Positions 28,042 through 37,771 are shown, numbered from the stretch's first letter. The stretch: 64,000 bases of DNA from Bacillus kwashiorkori (GCF_001375515.1 NZ_CTDX01000013.1:124001-188000), one strand, 5' to 3'. The notes: generated from the sequence alone by a model not told the origin. Numbers and translations: made by a program.

Positions 28042-28056
28042 TAAAAATAATTATCA
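28042..28056. promoter_or_regulatory. Candidate Fur/PerR box upstream of hemE
   Basis: TAAAAAT-A-ATTATCA matches 12 of 14 defined positions of the Fur 7-1-7 box (TGATAATNATTATCA) and 11 of 14 of the PerR box. It lies between divergent hemE and hmoB, closer to hemE. In such AT-rich DNA this could be chance. Confidence 0.35.
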
Positions 28057-28207
28057 TCTAATACGTATTTCAATATAGCTTTAATTCAACAAAAAGTATA
28101 GTAAATAGCCCGCTTATCACAAAATTGTCCCATTTTCCATTACTTTCTTCTAAAAACACATGAATTATTTTATTGTTAATCGAAAATAAAGTATAATAAT
28201 ATGAATA

Positions 28208-28223
28208 TACAATTATTATTGTA
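28208..28223. promoter_or_regulatory. Palindrome in front of hmoB
   Basis: TACAAT, four bases TATT, ATTGTA: a perfect inverted repeat 26 bases before the hmoB start, placed like an operator. No known consensus was recognised. Confidence 0.3.
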
Positions 28224-28248
28224 AAAAAGCGTTTTCGGGGTTGATATT

Positions 28249-28791
28249 ATGTTTATTTTTCTTACATCTGGTACCCACGACTATATGGAAAGAATTTTCA
28301 ACAAAAATCACAATCATGGCACTAAACTAGTGTATATGTATAATATGGATCATGCCTTATTACTTCAAGAATCAGCAAAAAAGACAATTTTTCAATTGCC
28401 TAGGAAATATGAAATTTTGGAAAGCGAACATCACCTACCAAATGAAGGGTTTGCAGCCCTCCATTATATTCCTGTTAATGATGATAATCGTGAAAGGTTT
28501 GAATATCGATTAAAAAATCGAGGGAAAATCATCCATGGTGCGGACGGCTTCGTAGCTATTAGAGTTTTGCGGCCAATTAAAAATGATTCCTATATCATCT
28601 TAACTTGTTGGAAAAATGAAGAAACATTTAAAGATTATAAGGCGAGTAATAGATTTGCATTGGAATTCGGTGAACTGGAGAAGTTAAAAGAAATGGTAAA
28701 AATAGATATTAGAGCACCATATTTCACAACTTACAAAATTGGCATTGATAAGGATGAAGACGAAGGAAATCAAAAAAATGATATTCCATAA
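28249..28791 (+). CDS. hmoB: Heme-degrading monooxygenase HmoB (IsdG-like)
   Basis: 180 residues. The N-terminal half (MFIFLTSGTHDYMERI...FQLPRKYEIL) and the C-terminal ABM-fold half (ENRF-like 'FEYRLKNRGKIIHGADGFVAIRVLRPIKNDSYIILTCWKNEETF') match B. subtilis HmoB (YhgC). HmoB opens heme and releases iron. It is divergent from hemE, linking heme making and breaking. The acidic tail DKDEDEGNQKNDIP is longer than usual. Confidence 0.85.
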   Translation: MFIFLTSGTHDYMERIFNKNHNHGTKLVYMYNMDHALLLQESAKKTIFQLPRKYEILESEHHLPNEGFAALHYIPVNDDNRERFEYRLKNRGKIIHGADGFVAIRVLRPIKNDSYIILTCWKNEETFKDYKASNRFALEFGELEKLKEMVKIDIRAPYFTTYKIGIDKDEDEGNQKNDIP

Positions 28792-28835
28792 CACGCTCCT
28801 TTATTTGATATAAACAAACTCCACAACACATGAAA

Positions 28836-28884
28836 CTAAAAATGGAGGTTTGCAATCGTCCGTCCTTTTGCAAACCTCCTTTAC
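28836..28884. terminator. Bidirectional terminator between hmoB and liaR
   Basis: Twelve-base perfect arms GGAGGTTTGCAA (28844-28855) and TTGCAAACCTCC (28868-28879), with a T-rich tract on each strand. Confidence 0.88.
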
Positions 28885-28908
28885 ATAGCAGGGATTTTCA
28901 TTAATTGA

Positions 28909-29559
28909 TTATAGATTCTTTTTAGAAAAAACAATTCCATTGCGATTTGCATAAATAGCCGCCTGTGTTCGATCTTGTACCTCTAATTTACTTAAAATAT
29001 TACTAACATGTGTTTTTACCGTTTTTATCCCGATAAATAATTCTTTTGCTATTTCTTCATTTGTCATTCCTTCACCGATGCACATTAACACTTCTAATTC
29101 CCGTTCTGTTAACTCATCATGTAGTTTTCTTTCTTTTGGTCGCAATCGGTTTAACATCTTATTAGCGACCTTTGATTCGATTACCGTTTCACCTTTTATC
29201 GCCTTTTTTATTGCTTCGACAACTTCCTCTGCACGAGCTGTTTTCAACAAATAACTAAATGCCCCTGCCTCAATAGCAGGAAATACTTGTTCATCGTCAT
29301 AATAACTAGTAATGATGATAATTTTACAAGTAGGATGGAATTTCAATATTTCCGCTGTTGCTTCTATCCCATTGCCATTTTCCATTAATAAATCCATTAG
29401 CACTACATCGGGAATTGTTTCTTTTACAACTTTCACCCCTGCATTACCACTAGCTGCTTCCCCGACAACATCAATATCATCCTCTGTTAATAAATATGAA
29501 ATTAAGCCACGTCTTACCATTTCATGGTCATCGACTACAACAACCTTTATTTTATCCAC
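28909..29559 (-). CDS. liaR: Response regulator LiaR (NarL/LuxR family)
   Basis: 216 residues. Receiver domain with phosphoacceptor Asp56 (DVVLMDLLMENG), acidic pocket VVDDHE and Lys in LLKTARAEE. C-terminal LuxR HTH (LTERELEVLMCIGEGMTNEEIAKELFIGIKTVKTH). Last gene of liaFSR, the cell-envelope stress system responding to lipid II-targeting antibiotics. GTG start with GGGAGG upstream. Confidence 0.9.
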   Translation of the reverse strand: MDKIKVVVVDDHEMVRRGLISYLLTEDDIDVVGEAASGNAGVKVVKETIPDVVLMDLLMENGNGIEATAEILKFHPTCKIIIITSYYDDEQVFPAIEAGAFSYLLKTARAEEVVEAIKKAIKGETVIESKVANKMLNRLRPKERKLHDELTERELEVLMCIGEGMTNEEIAKELFIGIKTVKTHVSNILSKLEVQDRTQAAIYANRNGIVFSKKNL

Positions 29560-29633
29560 TTTTTTCAGTCCTCCCTGCTCTCCCTAAGCGAGAGTTTTAA
29601 TGCTTTTTCCACTAGAATATAGAGATATTTGTT

Positions 29634-30674
29634 CTAATTTTGGCTTATTGGCACCTTTATATCAATATAGGTCCCCTTATCTTGTTTCGATCGTATAGAG
29701 AAAATTCCACCAATTTCTTCACATCGTTCCCTCATTGTTTTTAATCCATAAGAAATTTTTTTATTTTCTTCCATATCAAACCCGACACCGTTATCACCGA
29801 TATGTAAATAGATAGTGTTATTTCGTTCAGTTAAAATTAAAATAATCGTATCGGCGTTGGAATGTCGCAAAATATTAGATATTGCCTCTTGAACAATTCG
29901 AAATAAATGTTCTTCGACTGCCTTCGGTAATTCATTTACTTCATCGATAGTAGCTTCAAAATGCAAATTAGTTTTTCCTTTTAATTCCCTTACTAAAGAT
30001 AAAATTCCATCACTTAATGTTTCACCGCTCAAATCGATAGGACGTAAATGTAATAATAATGCCCGCATTTCCCCTTGGGCTTTTGCTGCAATATCCGTAA
30101 TTTGCTTCATTTGTAAAGGAACGAGTTCTGGCTTTTTATCAATAATCTTTTCCGTTGCTGCTGAAAGCATGCTTAAGGCAAATAGCTGTTGACTAACGGA
30201 ATCATGTAATTCTCTTGCCAATCGCTGCCTTTCCTCCATCACGGCTGCCGTATGAATTTGCTGTCGTAAAGATGTTTTTTCATCAGCTAAACGTTGGATT
30301 GACTGTAATTGCTCATTTAATATTGTAGCTAAATTGTTTAATTCCTTCGCAAGAATACCTAGTTCATCCTGTTCATTTACGATCATTTTATCTGAAAACT
30401 TTCCTCTCCTTAATGATGAGGTAAAAGTGATCATCTTTTGCAGTTTTACTTTGATGTCGATACTCGTTCGATAACCGTAATAAATGGAAGTAATAACAGA
30501 TAGGAGGAAAACGAATGCACTTAAACTAAGAACGAGGGACATAGTAAAAGGCTGATTTTTATAAGTAATAAGTAAAACTTGAGCACCAACAAAAAATAAA
30601 ATAGAGATAAAAATAGCGACGAATAAAAAATTCGTTACTATTTTTATCGTTAAATTTCCGCTGTTTTTCCGCAT
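29634..30674 (-). CDS. liaS: Sensor histidine kinase LiaS
   Basis: 346 residues. Two membrane helices (about 11-36 and 44-66) with a very short extracellular loop, HAMP region, HisKA_3 with phospho-His157 (RQRLARELHDSVSQQLFALS), and HATPase_c (VQEAISNILRHSNA, GDNGVGFD). The short loop is typical of intramembrane-sensing kinases. Partner of LiaR (74 bases downstream) and LiaF (12 bases upstream). Confidence 0.92.
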   Translation of the reverse strand: MRKNSGNLTIKIVTNFLFVAIFISILFFVGAQVLLITYKNQPFTMSLVLSLSAFVFLLSVITSIYYGYRTSIDIKVKLQKMITFTSSLRRGKFSDKMIVNEQDELGILAKELNNLATILNEQLQSIQRLADEKTSLRQQIHTAAVMEERQRLARELHDSVSQQLFALSMLSAATEKIIDKKPELVPLQMKQITDIAAKAQGEMRALLLHLRPIDLSGETLSDGILSLVRELKGKTNLHFEATIDEVNELPKAVEEHLFRIVQEAISNILRHSNADTIILILTERNNTIYLHIGDNGVGFDMEENKKISYGLKTMRERCEEIGGIFSIRSKQDKGTYIDIKVPISQN

Positions 30675-30686
30675 TACCTCCCCTCC

Positions 30687-31688
30687 TTATACGTAATCAA
30701 TATAAATTGATCCAATTGATAATTGAATGTTAATGTCTACTTTCCGTAATGCATATTCGTAATCCTCACTTTTAAATGATAAATAGCTTCCTTTTCCAAA
30801 CTGATCGGAAGAGTTTCCGAATATCGTCATATCACCTACTGAATTTCTCGCTTCGATTTTGACAGCAATATCTTCTGGAACTAAAATTTGGACATCACCA
30901 ATTCTCCCTTTAATTTTAATTGGTGTCTCCCCTTCTGGTATAAAAGCCTTACTTAAATCAATATAGTAGTTGCCAACGGTGTTATTTAATGTTAATGGTT
31001 CTAACGACCAATTCGACTGATTATACTCAACATCAGCTACTTTAAGACCGAAAACATTGACATTCGTTTGGGCAGTCTTTTTACTAGAAGCTTGGTGAAA
31101 TGTTTTGTTGGATTTTTTATACGTTGTTTTCTCCTTTGAATTCAGTTTTTCCCCTATCGTATTTCTAATTAACTTTTCAATATTTTCATCATTTATTTTC
31201 TCACTAATTTCATTCAGCAGCTCATCCAGTTCACTCATTTTGATACTGTCACTTCGGCTGTTTTGTCCACCATTCTTGTCATTATCATAGGAAAAATCCA
31301 TATTGAAACCAAAATCATCATTTTTTACCTTTGTCATTTTAATGACTTTTTTTTGAGGAAATAGAATGCCGATTGCAAAGAAAATAAACAATAGTGGCCA
31401 AAGCTTCCAAAAGTCCCAGAAACCAAAATCTAGCTTTCCTAACTTACTAAAAATCAATAAAATGGAATATAAGACAACAAAACTGCCCCAAAATATATGG
31501 TTTTTATATTTTTCGATAATGCCACGGACGAGCATATAAATTCCATAAACAAGAAAAAGATATGGATATATTTGGGTGAATATACTTTTTATTTCCAAGG
31601 AAATAATACCAATATTAAACAACAACAATATTCCACCAACAAGCAATAATATAATCGCTAATAAAAATTGGGAACTAGATAATTTCAT
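30687..31688 (-). CDS. liaF: LiaF, membrane inhibitor of LiaRS
   Basis: About 333 residues: four N-terminal membrane helices, an acidic/polar linker (about 130-200) and the C-terminal LiaF domain with 'NTVGNYYIDLSKAFIPEGETPIKIKGRIGDVQILVPEDIAVKIEARNSVGDM'-type repeats. LiaF keeps LiaS off in the absence of stress. The open frame extends to 31721, but GAAGGG six bases before the ATG at 31688 selects MKLSSSQFLLA. liaIH, the usual target operon, is not adjacent. Confidence 0.87.
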   Translation of the reverse strand: MKLSSSQFLLAIILLLVGGILLLFNIGIISLEIKSIFTQIYPYLFLVYGIYMLVRGIIEKYKNHIFWGSFVVLYSILLIFSKLGKLDFGFWDFWKLWPLLFIFFAIGILFPQKKVIKMTKVKNDDFGFNMDFSYDNDKNGGQNSRSDSIKMSELDELLNEISEKINDENIEKLIRNTIGEKLNSKEKTTYKKSNKTFHQASSKKTAQTNVNVFGLKVADVEYNQSNWSLEPLTLNNTVGNYYIDLSKAFIPEGETPIKIKGRIGDVQILVPEDIAVKIEARNSVGDMTIFGNSSDQFGKGSYLSFKSEDYEYALRKVDINIQLSIGSIYIDYV

Positions 31689-31776
31689 CATTGACCCTTC
31701 TTTCCATCTCATCCTTATCATAAGTATATCGAAGCATTATCTATTTTTAAAATACAATTAGTTGGATTTCCGGTAA

Positions 31777-31786
31777 GTCTGGAGAC
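31777..31786. promoter_or_regulatory. Small palindrome upstream of liaF
   Basis: GTCT-GG-AGAC, about 90 bases before the liaF start; a possible half of a LiaR operator. Too short for a firm call. Confidence 0.25.
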
Positions 31787-31814
31787 GGATTTTTTCGGTA
31801 AAATAGTTATTTAA

Positions 31815-32441
31815 TTAAAAAGTTCCTGGTCTTTTATTTTTCCAACGGAACATCCAAATCTCATATATTATTATATTTACCACTAAATAACTAAAGCCAA
31901 TTGCAAATCCTGCTAATACATCGGTTGGATAGTGCTCACGTAACGGTATTCTACTTAATCCTGTTAAAACGATAATAGCTATTAAACTAATTTTCAAACC
32001 TATTCGGACACTAGTATTTTTTAATTGATTAGCCAAAAAGTAAAACACAACACCATAAAAAAGCAACCCTAGCATCGCATGTCCACTCGGAAAACTATAA
32101 CCTTCATAAGTATGCCCAATTGGCCGTTCCCTTGAAATAATGTTCTTTAACCATTGGTTGAAAACATTACCTCCACCAACTGCAAGAACAACGATAGTCA
32201 TTGCCATGTAATTTTTCTTATCTACCCAGAGCCAAACCAACAATAATAAAGTACCTGTGATAATAACCGGTTCAGAACCAAAATTCGTTATCACGCGAAA
32301 GAAAGCCATATATGTATCTAAAAATGCGAGTTTATTAATAAGGAAACTGTCTAATGCGGTTTCTTGACCATTTCCTACATAAAATAAAAGCATAATAAAT
32401 ATAATGAGCGTGAACAAGTTATATAGTAAGTATTTTTTCAT
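31815..32441 (-). CDS. PAP2 family membrane phosphatase
   Basis: 208 residues, six membrane helices. Phosphatase motifs in order: KNIISRERPIG (C1), SFPSGHAM (C2), SRIPLREHYPTDVLAG (C3), all with catalytic residues present. Likely dephosphorylates an isoprenoid or lipid phosphate such as undecaprenyl pyrophosphate or phosphatidylglycerophosphate outside the membrane. It lies just upstream of liaFSR but has its own ribosome site. Confidence 0.9.
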   Translation of the reverse strand: MKKYLLYNLFTLIIFIMLLFYVGNGQETALDSFLINKLAFLDTYMAFFRVITNFGSEPVIITGTLLLLVWLWVDKKNYMAMTIVVLAVGGGNVFNQWLKNIISRERPIGHTYEGYSFPSGHAMLGLLFYGVVFYFLANQLKNTSVRIGLKISLIAIIVLTGLSRIPLREHYPTDVLAGFAIGFSYLVVNIIIYEIWMFRWKNKRPGTF

Positions 32442-32570
32442 AAAAAATTACTCCTCGTATATTTTTAAGTGAAGATATTAATATTGTAATACTATTTTTC
32501 AAAAAACTAAATACTTTTCGGAATACATGAAAATGTTATAATTAGGATAAATAAAGGAAGAGGTGGTTGT

Positions 32571-33752
32571 ATGATTGAAGTGCTCCATAAAAAGCTAGAT
32601 TCCTATTTCCATGAAATGGTCGACATTCGTCGTTTTTTACATCAACACCCAGAGCTATTGTTTGAAGAAAAGGAAACACCAAAACTCATTGCAGAATTTT
32701 ATCGTAACATTGGAATTCCGGTACAAGAAAATGTTGGTGGAAATGGTGTAGTTGCTAGATTAAAAGGGACAAAAAAAGGGAAAACAGTAGCACTTAGAGC
32801 CGATTTCGATGCACTGCCCATCCAAGATGAAAAAGACGTTGCCTATAAATCAAAAGTTCCCGGAGTAATGCACGCCTGTGGTCATGATGGGCATACTGCT
32901 ACATTACTCATCGTGGCAAAAGTTTTAAAACAATGCCAAGATAATTTAGCTGGGGACTATGTTTTTATTCATCAACATGCCGAAGAAATAGCCCCAGGTG
33001 GTGCTCTTTCCATGATTGAGGACGGTTGTTTGGATGGCGTCGATGTTATTTTTGGCACTCATTTATGGGCAACGGAGGATACAGGGAAAATATTGTATCG
33101 TTCTGGTCCAATTATGGCTGCTGCCGACCGTTTTCAAATTACGATTCAAGGACAAGGTGGCCATGGTGCTCACCCACATACGACTAAGGATGCAATTATG
33201 ACAGCAAGTCAGTTTGTTGTAAATCTCCAGCAAATTGTTAGTAGAAAGGTAGATCCTATTGAATCGGCAGTAATATCTGTCGGTAATTTTGTGGCGGAAA
33301 ATGCCTTTAATGTAATTGCTGATAAAGTCAAGTTAGCGGGAACAGTACGCACATTTAATAATAAGATTCGTGCATCGATTGAAAAAGAAATTGAAAAAGT
33401 ACTGAAGGGAACTTGTATAACAAATGATTGCAGCTATTCCTATGAATATATTCATGGCTACCCTGCGCTAGTTAATCATCAAGAGGAAACAGAATTTCTT
33501 GCAGCACTAGCTAAAGATGTTCCGGGTGTCGTTGAGGTTGTCGAAAGCCCTCCGCAAATGGGTGGAGAGGATTTTGCCTATTATTTACAACATGTTAAAG
33601 GTAGTTTCTTTTTCACTGGGGCAAAACCAGTTAATGCAAATGCTGCTTTTCCGCATCATCACCCTAAATTTGATATCGACGAAAAAGCGATGGTAATTGC
33701 CGCCAAAACATTAGTCTCAGCAGCAATTAACTACCAAAAGGCTGTTGAATAA
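32571..33752 (+). CDS. yhaA: M20 family amidohydrolase (YhaA/AmhX-like)
   Basis: 393 residues. Peptidase M20D metal-binding segments: HACGHDGHTATLL, HQHAEEIAPGGA, GTHLWA, and MGGEDFAYYLQ near the C-terminus, with a dimerisation domain in between (GQGGHGAHPH). Family members hydrolyse N-acyl or indole amino-acid conjugates. B. subtilis yhaA lies by ecs, as here. A terminator overlaps the stop codon. Confidence 0.88.
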   Translation: MIEVLHKKLDSYFHEMVDIRRFLHQHPELLFEEKETPKLIAEFYRNIGIPVQENVGGNGVVARLKGTKKGKTVALRADFDALPIQDEKDVAYKSKVPGVMHACGHDGHTATLLIVAKVLKQCQDNLAGDYVFIHQHAEEIAPGGALSMIEDGCLDGVDVIFGTHLWATEDTGKILYRSGPIMAAADRFQITIQGQGGHGAHPHTTKDAIMTASQFVVNLQQIVSRKVDPIESAVISVGNFVAENAFNVIADKVKLAGTVRTFNNKIRASIEKEIEKVLKGTCITNDCSYSYEYIHGYPALVNHQEETEFLAALAKDVPGVVEVVESPPQMGGEDFAYYLQHVKGSFFFTGAKPVNANAAFPHHHPKFDIDEKAMVIAAKTLVSAAINYQKAVE

Positions 33753-33768
33753 ATCAACAGCCTCTTTA
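33737..33768 (+). terminator. Terminator of the M20 amidohydrolase gene
   Basis: AGGCTGTTGA (33739-33748) and TCAACAGCCT (33754-33763) followed by CTTT. The left arm is inside the coding sequence. Confidence 0.85.
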
Positions 33769-33786
33769 TATTAATAAGGGGGATTC

Positions 33787-36700
33787 TTATTTGCTAATCA
33801 TTTTCCTATTACGCTTAAAGAATACAAAGCTTACTAGGAGCAATGACATTCCTAATAACAAATTACTGTAAATGTTACTAGATGTATTTGGTAACGTGTT
33901 GTCACCATTTGTTTTTTCTCCAGTTTGACTGTTGTCTTTACCATTGTCATCTGCAGTTCCTGGTGTTTCCGATTCATCTTTTGTTCCTGGTTCTTTTGGA
34001 TTATCTGTAGAACCTGACCCTTCGTCATTATCAGCCGGTTCAGTTGCTTTAACTAACACAATCGTTCCACCATCACTATTTCCAGGTATTTTTACTGTTA
34101 TCGTCTTATCTTCTCCCACTGTATAATTTCTTTCGTTATACAGATCCGTTAAAACGGTTTTAGCTGGATAATCAACAGTAAATGTTGCTTCCTTTTCTTT
34201 CTCTGAAATGTTGAAGCCAACAAAGATGGATTCATCATTGTATTCCCGTTTCGTTATGAGTAGCTCTTCCTCATTACTTCCAAAAACCATTGTTCGTGTT
34301 CCTTTTGAAAATACTTTAGAGTATTCGCCACGAATTTGAAGTAATTTTTTATAATGGTCATGGATCTTCAGTGCAACTGGATCACGATTTTCATATTTAT
34401 CCCAAGGCATCGAATCACGGTTTTCACCGAAGGAATAAGTAATACCATCTTGAACATCCCAAGAATTTTTACCGGATTGACCTAATTCCTCTCCGTAATA
34501 TATCACTGGTTGTCCTTTTGCTGTTATTTGTAAAGAAACTGCTAGTAGGAATTTACCAATATCCCCATTAACATATTCTGTTAAAAAGCCATCTTGGTCA
34601 TGGGAACTTAAAAATTGACCTAACATTGCCGTATTATCAATTTTTGCATTTCGCTCTTGTAAATATGCTTCCACAGCTTCCATATCGCCATTAACAAAGC
34701 TTTTTGCCTTTTCTTTAAAATCAAAGTCTAGCAATGAATCCATTTGTCCAGAACGTAAATGTCCGCCATCAAGATTATAACTAGCACCCCAATATTCCCC
34801 AATCATTTTAAAACTAGGCGCAATTTCAGTTAATGCGTTTTTGAATGCCATCCATGTTGTATCTTCCACGTGTTTTACTGTATCAACACGGAAATAATCA
34901 ATCGTATCCCCACGGTCTGTTCTTGCTTTTTCTAGCCAAGCTGTTTGCCAGTCAATAAGTTGGTTGCGAACTTCTGGATCTTCTGTCTTAAAGTCAGGTA
35001 ATCCATCTAATTCTGCACGAATTTCTCCACCTTCACTTTTTTCCCGAATCATTCCTTCAAAGGTTTTCTTTTCATCATCGGTTGGAGCACCAGGCAAGTC
35101 TTGCCAGTCGTTTTGATACTCGCTCATACCATATCCTGCATGATTTAGTACGACGTCTACCATAATTTTCATACCGCGATCATGGGCTTTTTCAATCAAC
35201 TCTTTAAACTTATCCATATCCCCTAAAGTTGGATCTAAGGAAGTGAAATCCTTTGCCCAATAACCGTGATAAGCATATTGTTTTGCTGCCAATCCCTCTG
35301 CAGTAGTAAAATCAGCTCCTTTATTAAAATCAATATTATCCACTATTGGGGAAATCCAAATCGTGTTAATGCCGAGGTCTTCGAGATAATCTAATTTATT
35401 AATAATCCCTTGGAAATCACCGCCATGATATGCTTCTGGATGTGTTGGATCATAGCCATATGGATGGTTATTCGTTTTATCTCCATCATGAAAACGATCG
35501 GTTAACATAAAATATATCCGTGCTTCATCCCAATCAAAGTCTAACTTGCCTTGGGAAAGACGCGCCACAACTTCTACTTGTGCTTTTTGTTGATGGTTAT
35601 TGCCGTATTCATCAACAACCGTTACTGTAATTTCTTTCATCCCAGCTAGAACGGTGTCTTTCACCCCGAATGTAACGGCATTTAATTGCGGATCAATTTT
35701 TACCTTATCATTTCCACCCACTGGAGTTAAATCTGCATAAATTTCCTTGATTAATGCCTTCTCAGGATTTTCAATATTTAAGGATATAATTGCATTCTCG
35801 TTATACGTCACTTTTTCAGGTTTCACTCGAGCAGCAATGTTTATTTCCGGCACCCGGTATTCCACAACTGACTTCCCGTCTACCGTATTCTTCGGATCTA
35901 GTACTTCTTCTGTTTTTCCATCCTTCGTTACGAGGAAGGAATACTCGAAAATACCTTCTGAAATACCTTCCATTGTATAAGTAAAATATTCATTTTCTCG
36001 ATCATAGACCATGTCGTATTCTTTACCAAGTACTTTTACTTTTACCGACTCAATAGTATCCATTAAATCATTACGGTATAATGCTTCATCCCGATAAAAG
36101 AATGTAACATTACCATCGTTAAGAACAGGACCTTTCACGACTGGCACTACTGTTTGTCCAGGCACTCCTGTAACGACCGTAACTTTTGTAATCACTTCCT
36201 CAGGATCGATTGTCACATTATGGTCATCACTTTCAGGAGATATTTTTGCTGTCTCCCAATCGGTTCCTTTACGGATTAAGAAACCGATAGAATCCGTTTT
36301 TGGTCCGATTGCAATATTGGCTATTGCCGTATCACCTTCAATTTTCTCAAAGTCAATTTGATTATCTTTCACTCCCGTATTCCATACCCAAATGTTCCAG
36401 TCAGTAAAATCTTTATCAGGGCGGACATAACGAACACGAACATACCGTTGTTCCATTTCTTCTTCGTTCAGTTGCGGTTCGCTGTAATATACTTGGGAAT
36501 CATTTTGAACTAACCAAACGTCAACTGTGTTGCCATCTTTTATTTCAATAACTCTTGCTTCCTCTTGTGTATCCCAGTTCCCTGGTCTTGTAATAACAGA
36601 TATTTTGTTTGTCGGGAATTTATATGTTGCTTTCGCATACTCTCCTACTTCTTCTGTAAAAGAATATGCTTCCCCATTTTTTCCATCCCACCATATCCAC

Positions 36701-37677
36701 ATATCCCAATTATTTTGTTCCCCATCATGGCGATAATAGTGAATATTATAAGTGTAAAGGGAAGATAATATATTTATCTGCTTTTCTACTGATTTATTAT
36801 TATATGTTGCTACAACGGTAACACTATCATTTTCTTTTACTTTATAATCGTTTGCTACTGATAGTCTATTTCCTTGTAACGCAACTCCAGCTTTACTTTC
36901 TTTTAAACTCCAAACTGGTTTAACCTCTGATTTTTCACCAGCTTCATTTATCCATTTGGCATTAAGTTCAATTTCCATGCCAACATTCATGTCATTCGCC
37001 GATTCAATAATTATTCCAGGAAGATGAACAACGGAATTATCACCGGCTTTGTTATTGTTGCCTGGGTCAGTAATCCAATTATTTTCTCCAAGTATAAACT
37101 TATATTCGTAAGTGCCAGGAGTGAGTTGTACGGTCAGTTGCCATACTCCTTCGTCATTCTTCTCCATTTCTAATGCATTATCTTGCCAACTTGTAAAACT
37201 GCCAGCAACCCTTACACGGTCAGCTTCCCCTATATATCGGAAAGTCACTTCACCATTTTCTTTTACAAGCGGACTTTCCGCTTTTTCCACCACTCCGACC
37301 GTAAATGCGGAATTATCTCCTGCTGATTGATCATTTAAAGGATCCTTTACTGAATCATCCCATGAACGATTATTACGAAGGAATTTATATTCATATTCTC
37401 CGGCATTTAGCGGACCAATTGTTGCTGTAAAGATACCGTTTTCCTTTTTCATCTCAACAGCAGTATCTAAGTTCCATTCGTTGAAATTTCCAATCACATA
37501 CATTGCTGTTTCGCCACTATCCACATAGTTAAAAGTAACTTTCCCTTCGCTTCCAATTATTGGGCTTTTCACATTAGTTTGTGCTGTTACCAAAGTCGGC
37601 GCAATTCCGGAAAGCATTTGAATAAATAAAGCAAAAATCATTAAAATGGATAATTTTCTCATATGCCTTTTTTCCAA
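33787..37677 (-). CDS. Secreted, cell-wall-anchored GH13 amylopullulanase-like enzyme
   Basis: About 1296 residues. Signal peptide (MRKLSILMIFALFIQMLSG, cut near VTAQ). Two CBM48/AMPK-like modules follow (VIGNFNEWNLDTAVEM; GSFTSWQDNALEM), then two CBM41-type starch/pullulan modules (HYYRHDGEQNNWDMWIWWDG; VRYVRPDKDFTDWNIWVWN) and a further beta domain. The GH13 barrel has DRFHDGD, VVLNHAGY, YFRVDTVKHV (nucleophile Asp), MIGEYWG (acid/base Glu) and LSSHDQDG. A Pro/Glu/Asp-rich spacer precedes LPNTS, a hydrophobic helix and a KRNRK tail, a sortase signal. Likely degrades pullulan/starch at the cell surface; whether it cuts alpha-1,6, alpha-1,4 or both is unknown. TTG at 37677 fits GGAGGAG; frame open to 37707. 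Confidence 0.85.
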   Translation of the reverse strand: MEKRHMRKLSILMIFALFIQMLSGIAPTLVTAQTNVKSPIIGSEGKVTFNYVDSGETAMYVIGNFNEWNLDTAVEMKKENGIFTATIGPLNAGEYEYKFLRNNRSWDDSVKDPLNDQSAGDNSAFTVGVVEKAESPLVKENGEVTFRYIGEADRVRVAGSFTSWQDNALEMEKNDEGVWQLTVQLTPGTYEYKFILGENNWITDPGNNNKAGDNSVVHLPGIIIESANDMNVGMEIELNAKWINEAGEKSEVKPVWSLKESKAGVALQGNRLSVANDYKVKENDSVTVVATYNNKSVEKQINILSSLYTYNIHYYRHDGEQNNWDMWIWWDGKNGEAYSFTEEVGEYAKATYKFPTNKISVITRPGNWDTQEEARVIEIKDGNTVDVWLVQNDSQVYYSEPQLNEEEMEQRYVRVRYVRPDKDFTDWNIWVWNTGVKDNQIDFEKIEGDTAIANIAIGPKTDSIGFLIRKGTDWETAKISPESDDHNVTIDPEEVITKVTVVTGVPGQTVVPVVKGPVLNDGNVTFFYRDEALYRNDLMDTIESVKVKVLGKEYDMVYDRENEYFTYTMEGISEGIFEYSFLVTKDGKTEEVLDPKNTVDGKSVVEYRVPEINIAARVKPEKVTYNENAIISLNIENPEKALIKEIYADLTPVGGNDKVKIDPQLNAVTFGVKDTVLAGMKEITVTVVDEYGNNHQQKAQVEVVARLSQGKLDFDWDEARIYFMLTDRFHDGDKTNNHPYGYDPTHPEAYHGGDFQGIINKLDYLEDLGINTIWISPIVDNIDFNKGADFTTAEGLAAKQYAYHGYWAKDFTSLDPTLGDMDKFKELIEKAHDRGMKIMVDVVLNHAGYGMSEYQNDWQDLPGAPTDDEKKTFEGMIREKSEGGEIRAELDGLPDFKTEDPEVRNQLIDWQTAWLEKARTDRGDTIDYFRVDTVKHVEDTTWMAFKNALTEIAPSFKMIGEYWGASYNLDGGHLRSGQMDSLLDFDFKEKAKSFVNGDMEAVEAYLQERNAKIDNTAMLGQFLSSHDQDGFLTEYVNGDIGKFLLAVSLQITAKGQPVIYYGEELGQSGKNSWDVQDGITYSFGENRDSMPWDKYENRDPVALKIHDHYKKLLQIRGEYSKVFSKGTRTMVFGSNEEELLITKREYNDESIFVGFNISEKEKEATFTVDYPAKTVLTDLYNERNYTVGEDKTITVKIPGNSDGGTIVLVKATEPADNDEGSGSTDNPKEPGTKDESETPGTADDNGKDNSQTGEKTNGDNTLPNTSSNIYSNLLLGMSLLLVSFVFFKRNRKMISK

Positions 37678-37702
37678 ATTTTTCTCCTCCTCAACTTTTT
37701 TG

Positions 37703-37717
37703 TGCATACGTTTGCAT
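37703..37717 (-). promoter_or_regulatory. cre site 1 (CcpA operator), close to the amylase start
   Basis: Minus strand ATGCAAACGTATGCA, 15 of 15 to the cre consensus WTGNAANCGNWNNCW. It lies between the promoter region and the ribosome site. Confidence 0.75.
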
Positions 37718-37736
37718 AAATTGATAAAAACGTTCT

Positions 37737-37758
37737 AACTAGTTATCAAACTAGTTAT
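37737..37758. repeat. Direct repeat in the amylase promoter region
   Basis: AACTAGTTAT at 37737-37746 and again at 37749-37758, 12 bases apart (about one helical turn). It sits between cre 1 and cre 2 and looks like tandem half-sites for a specific activator or repressor. Confidence 0.5.
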
Positions 37759-37771
37759 TGTGCAATAATTG

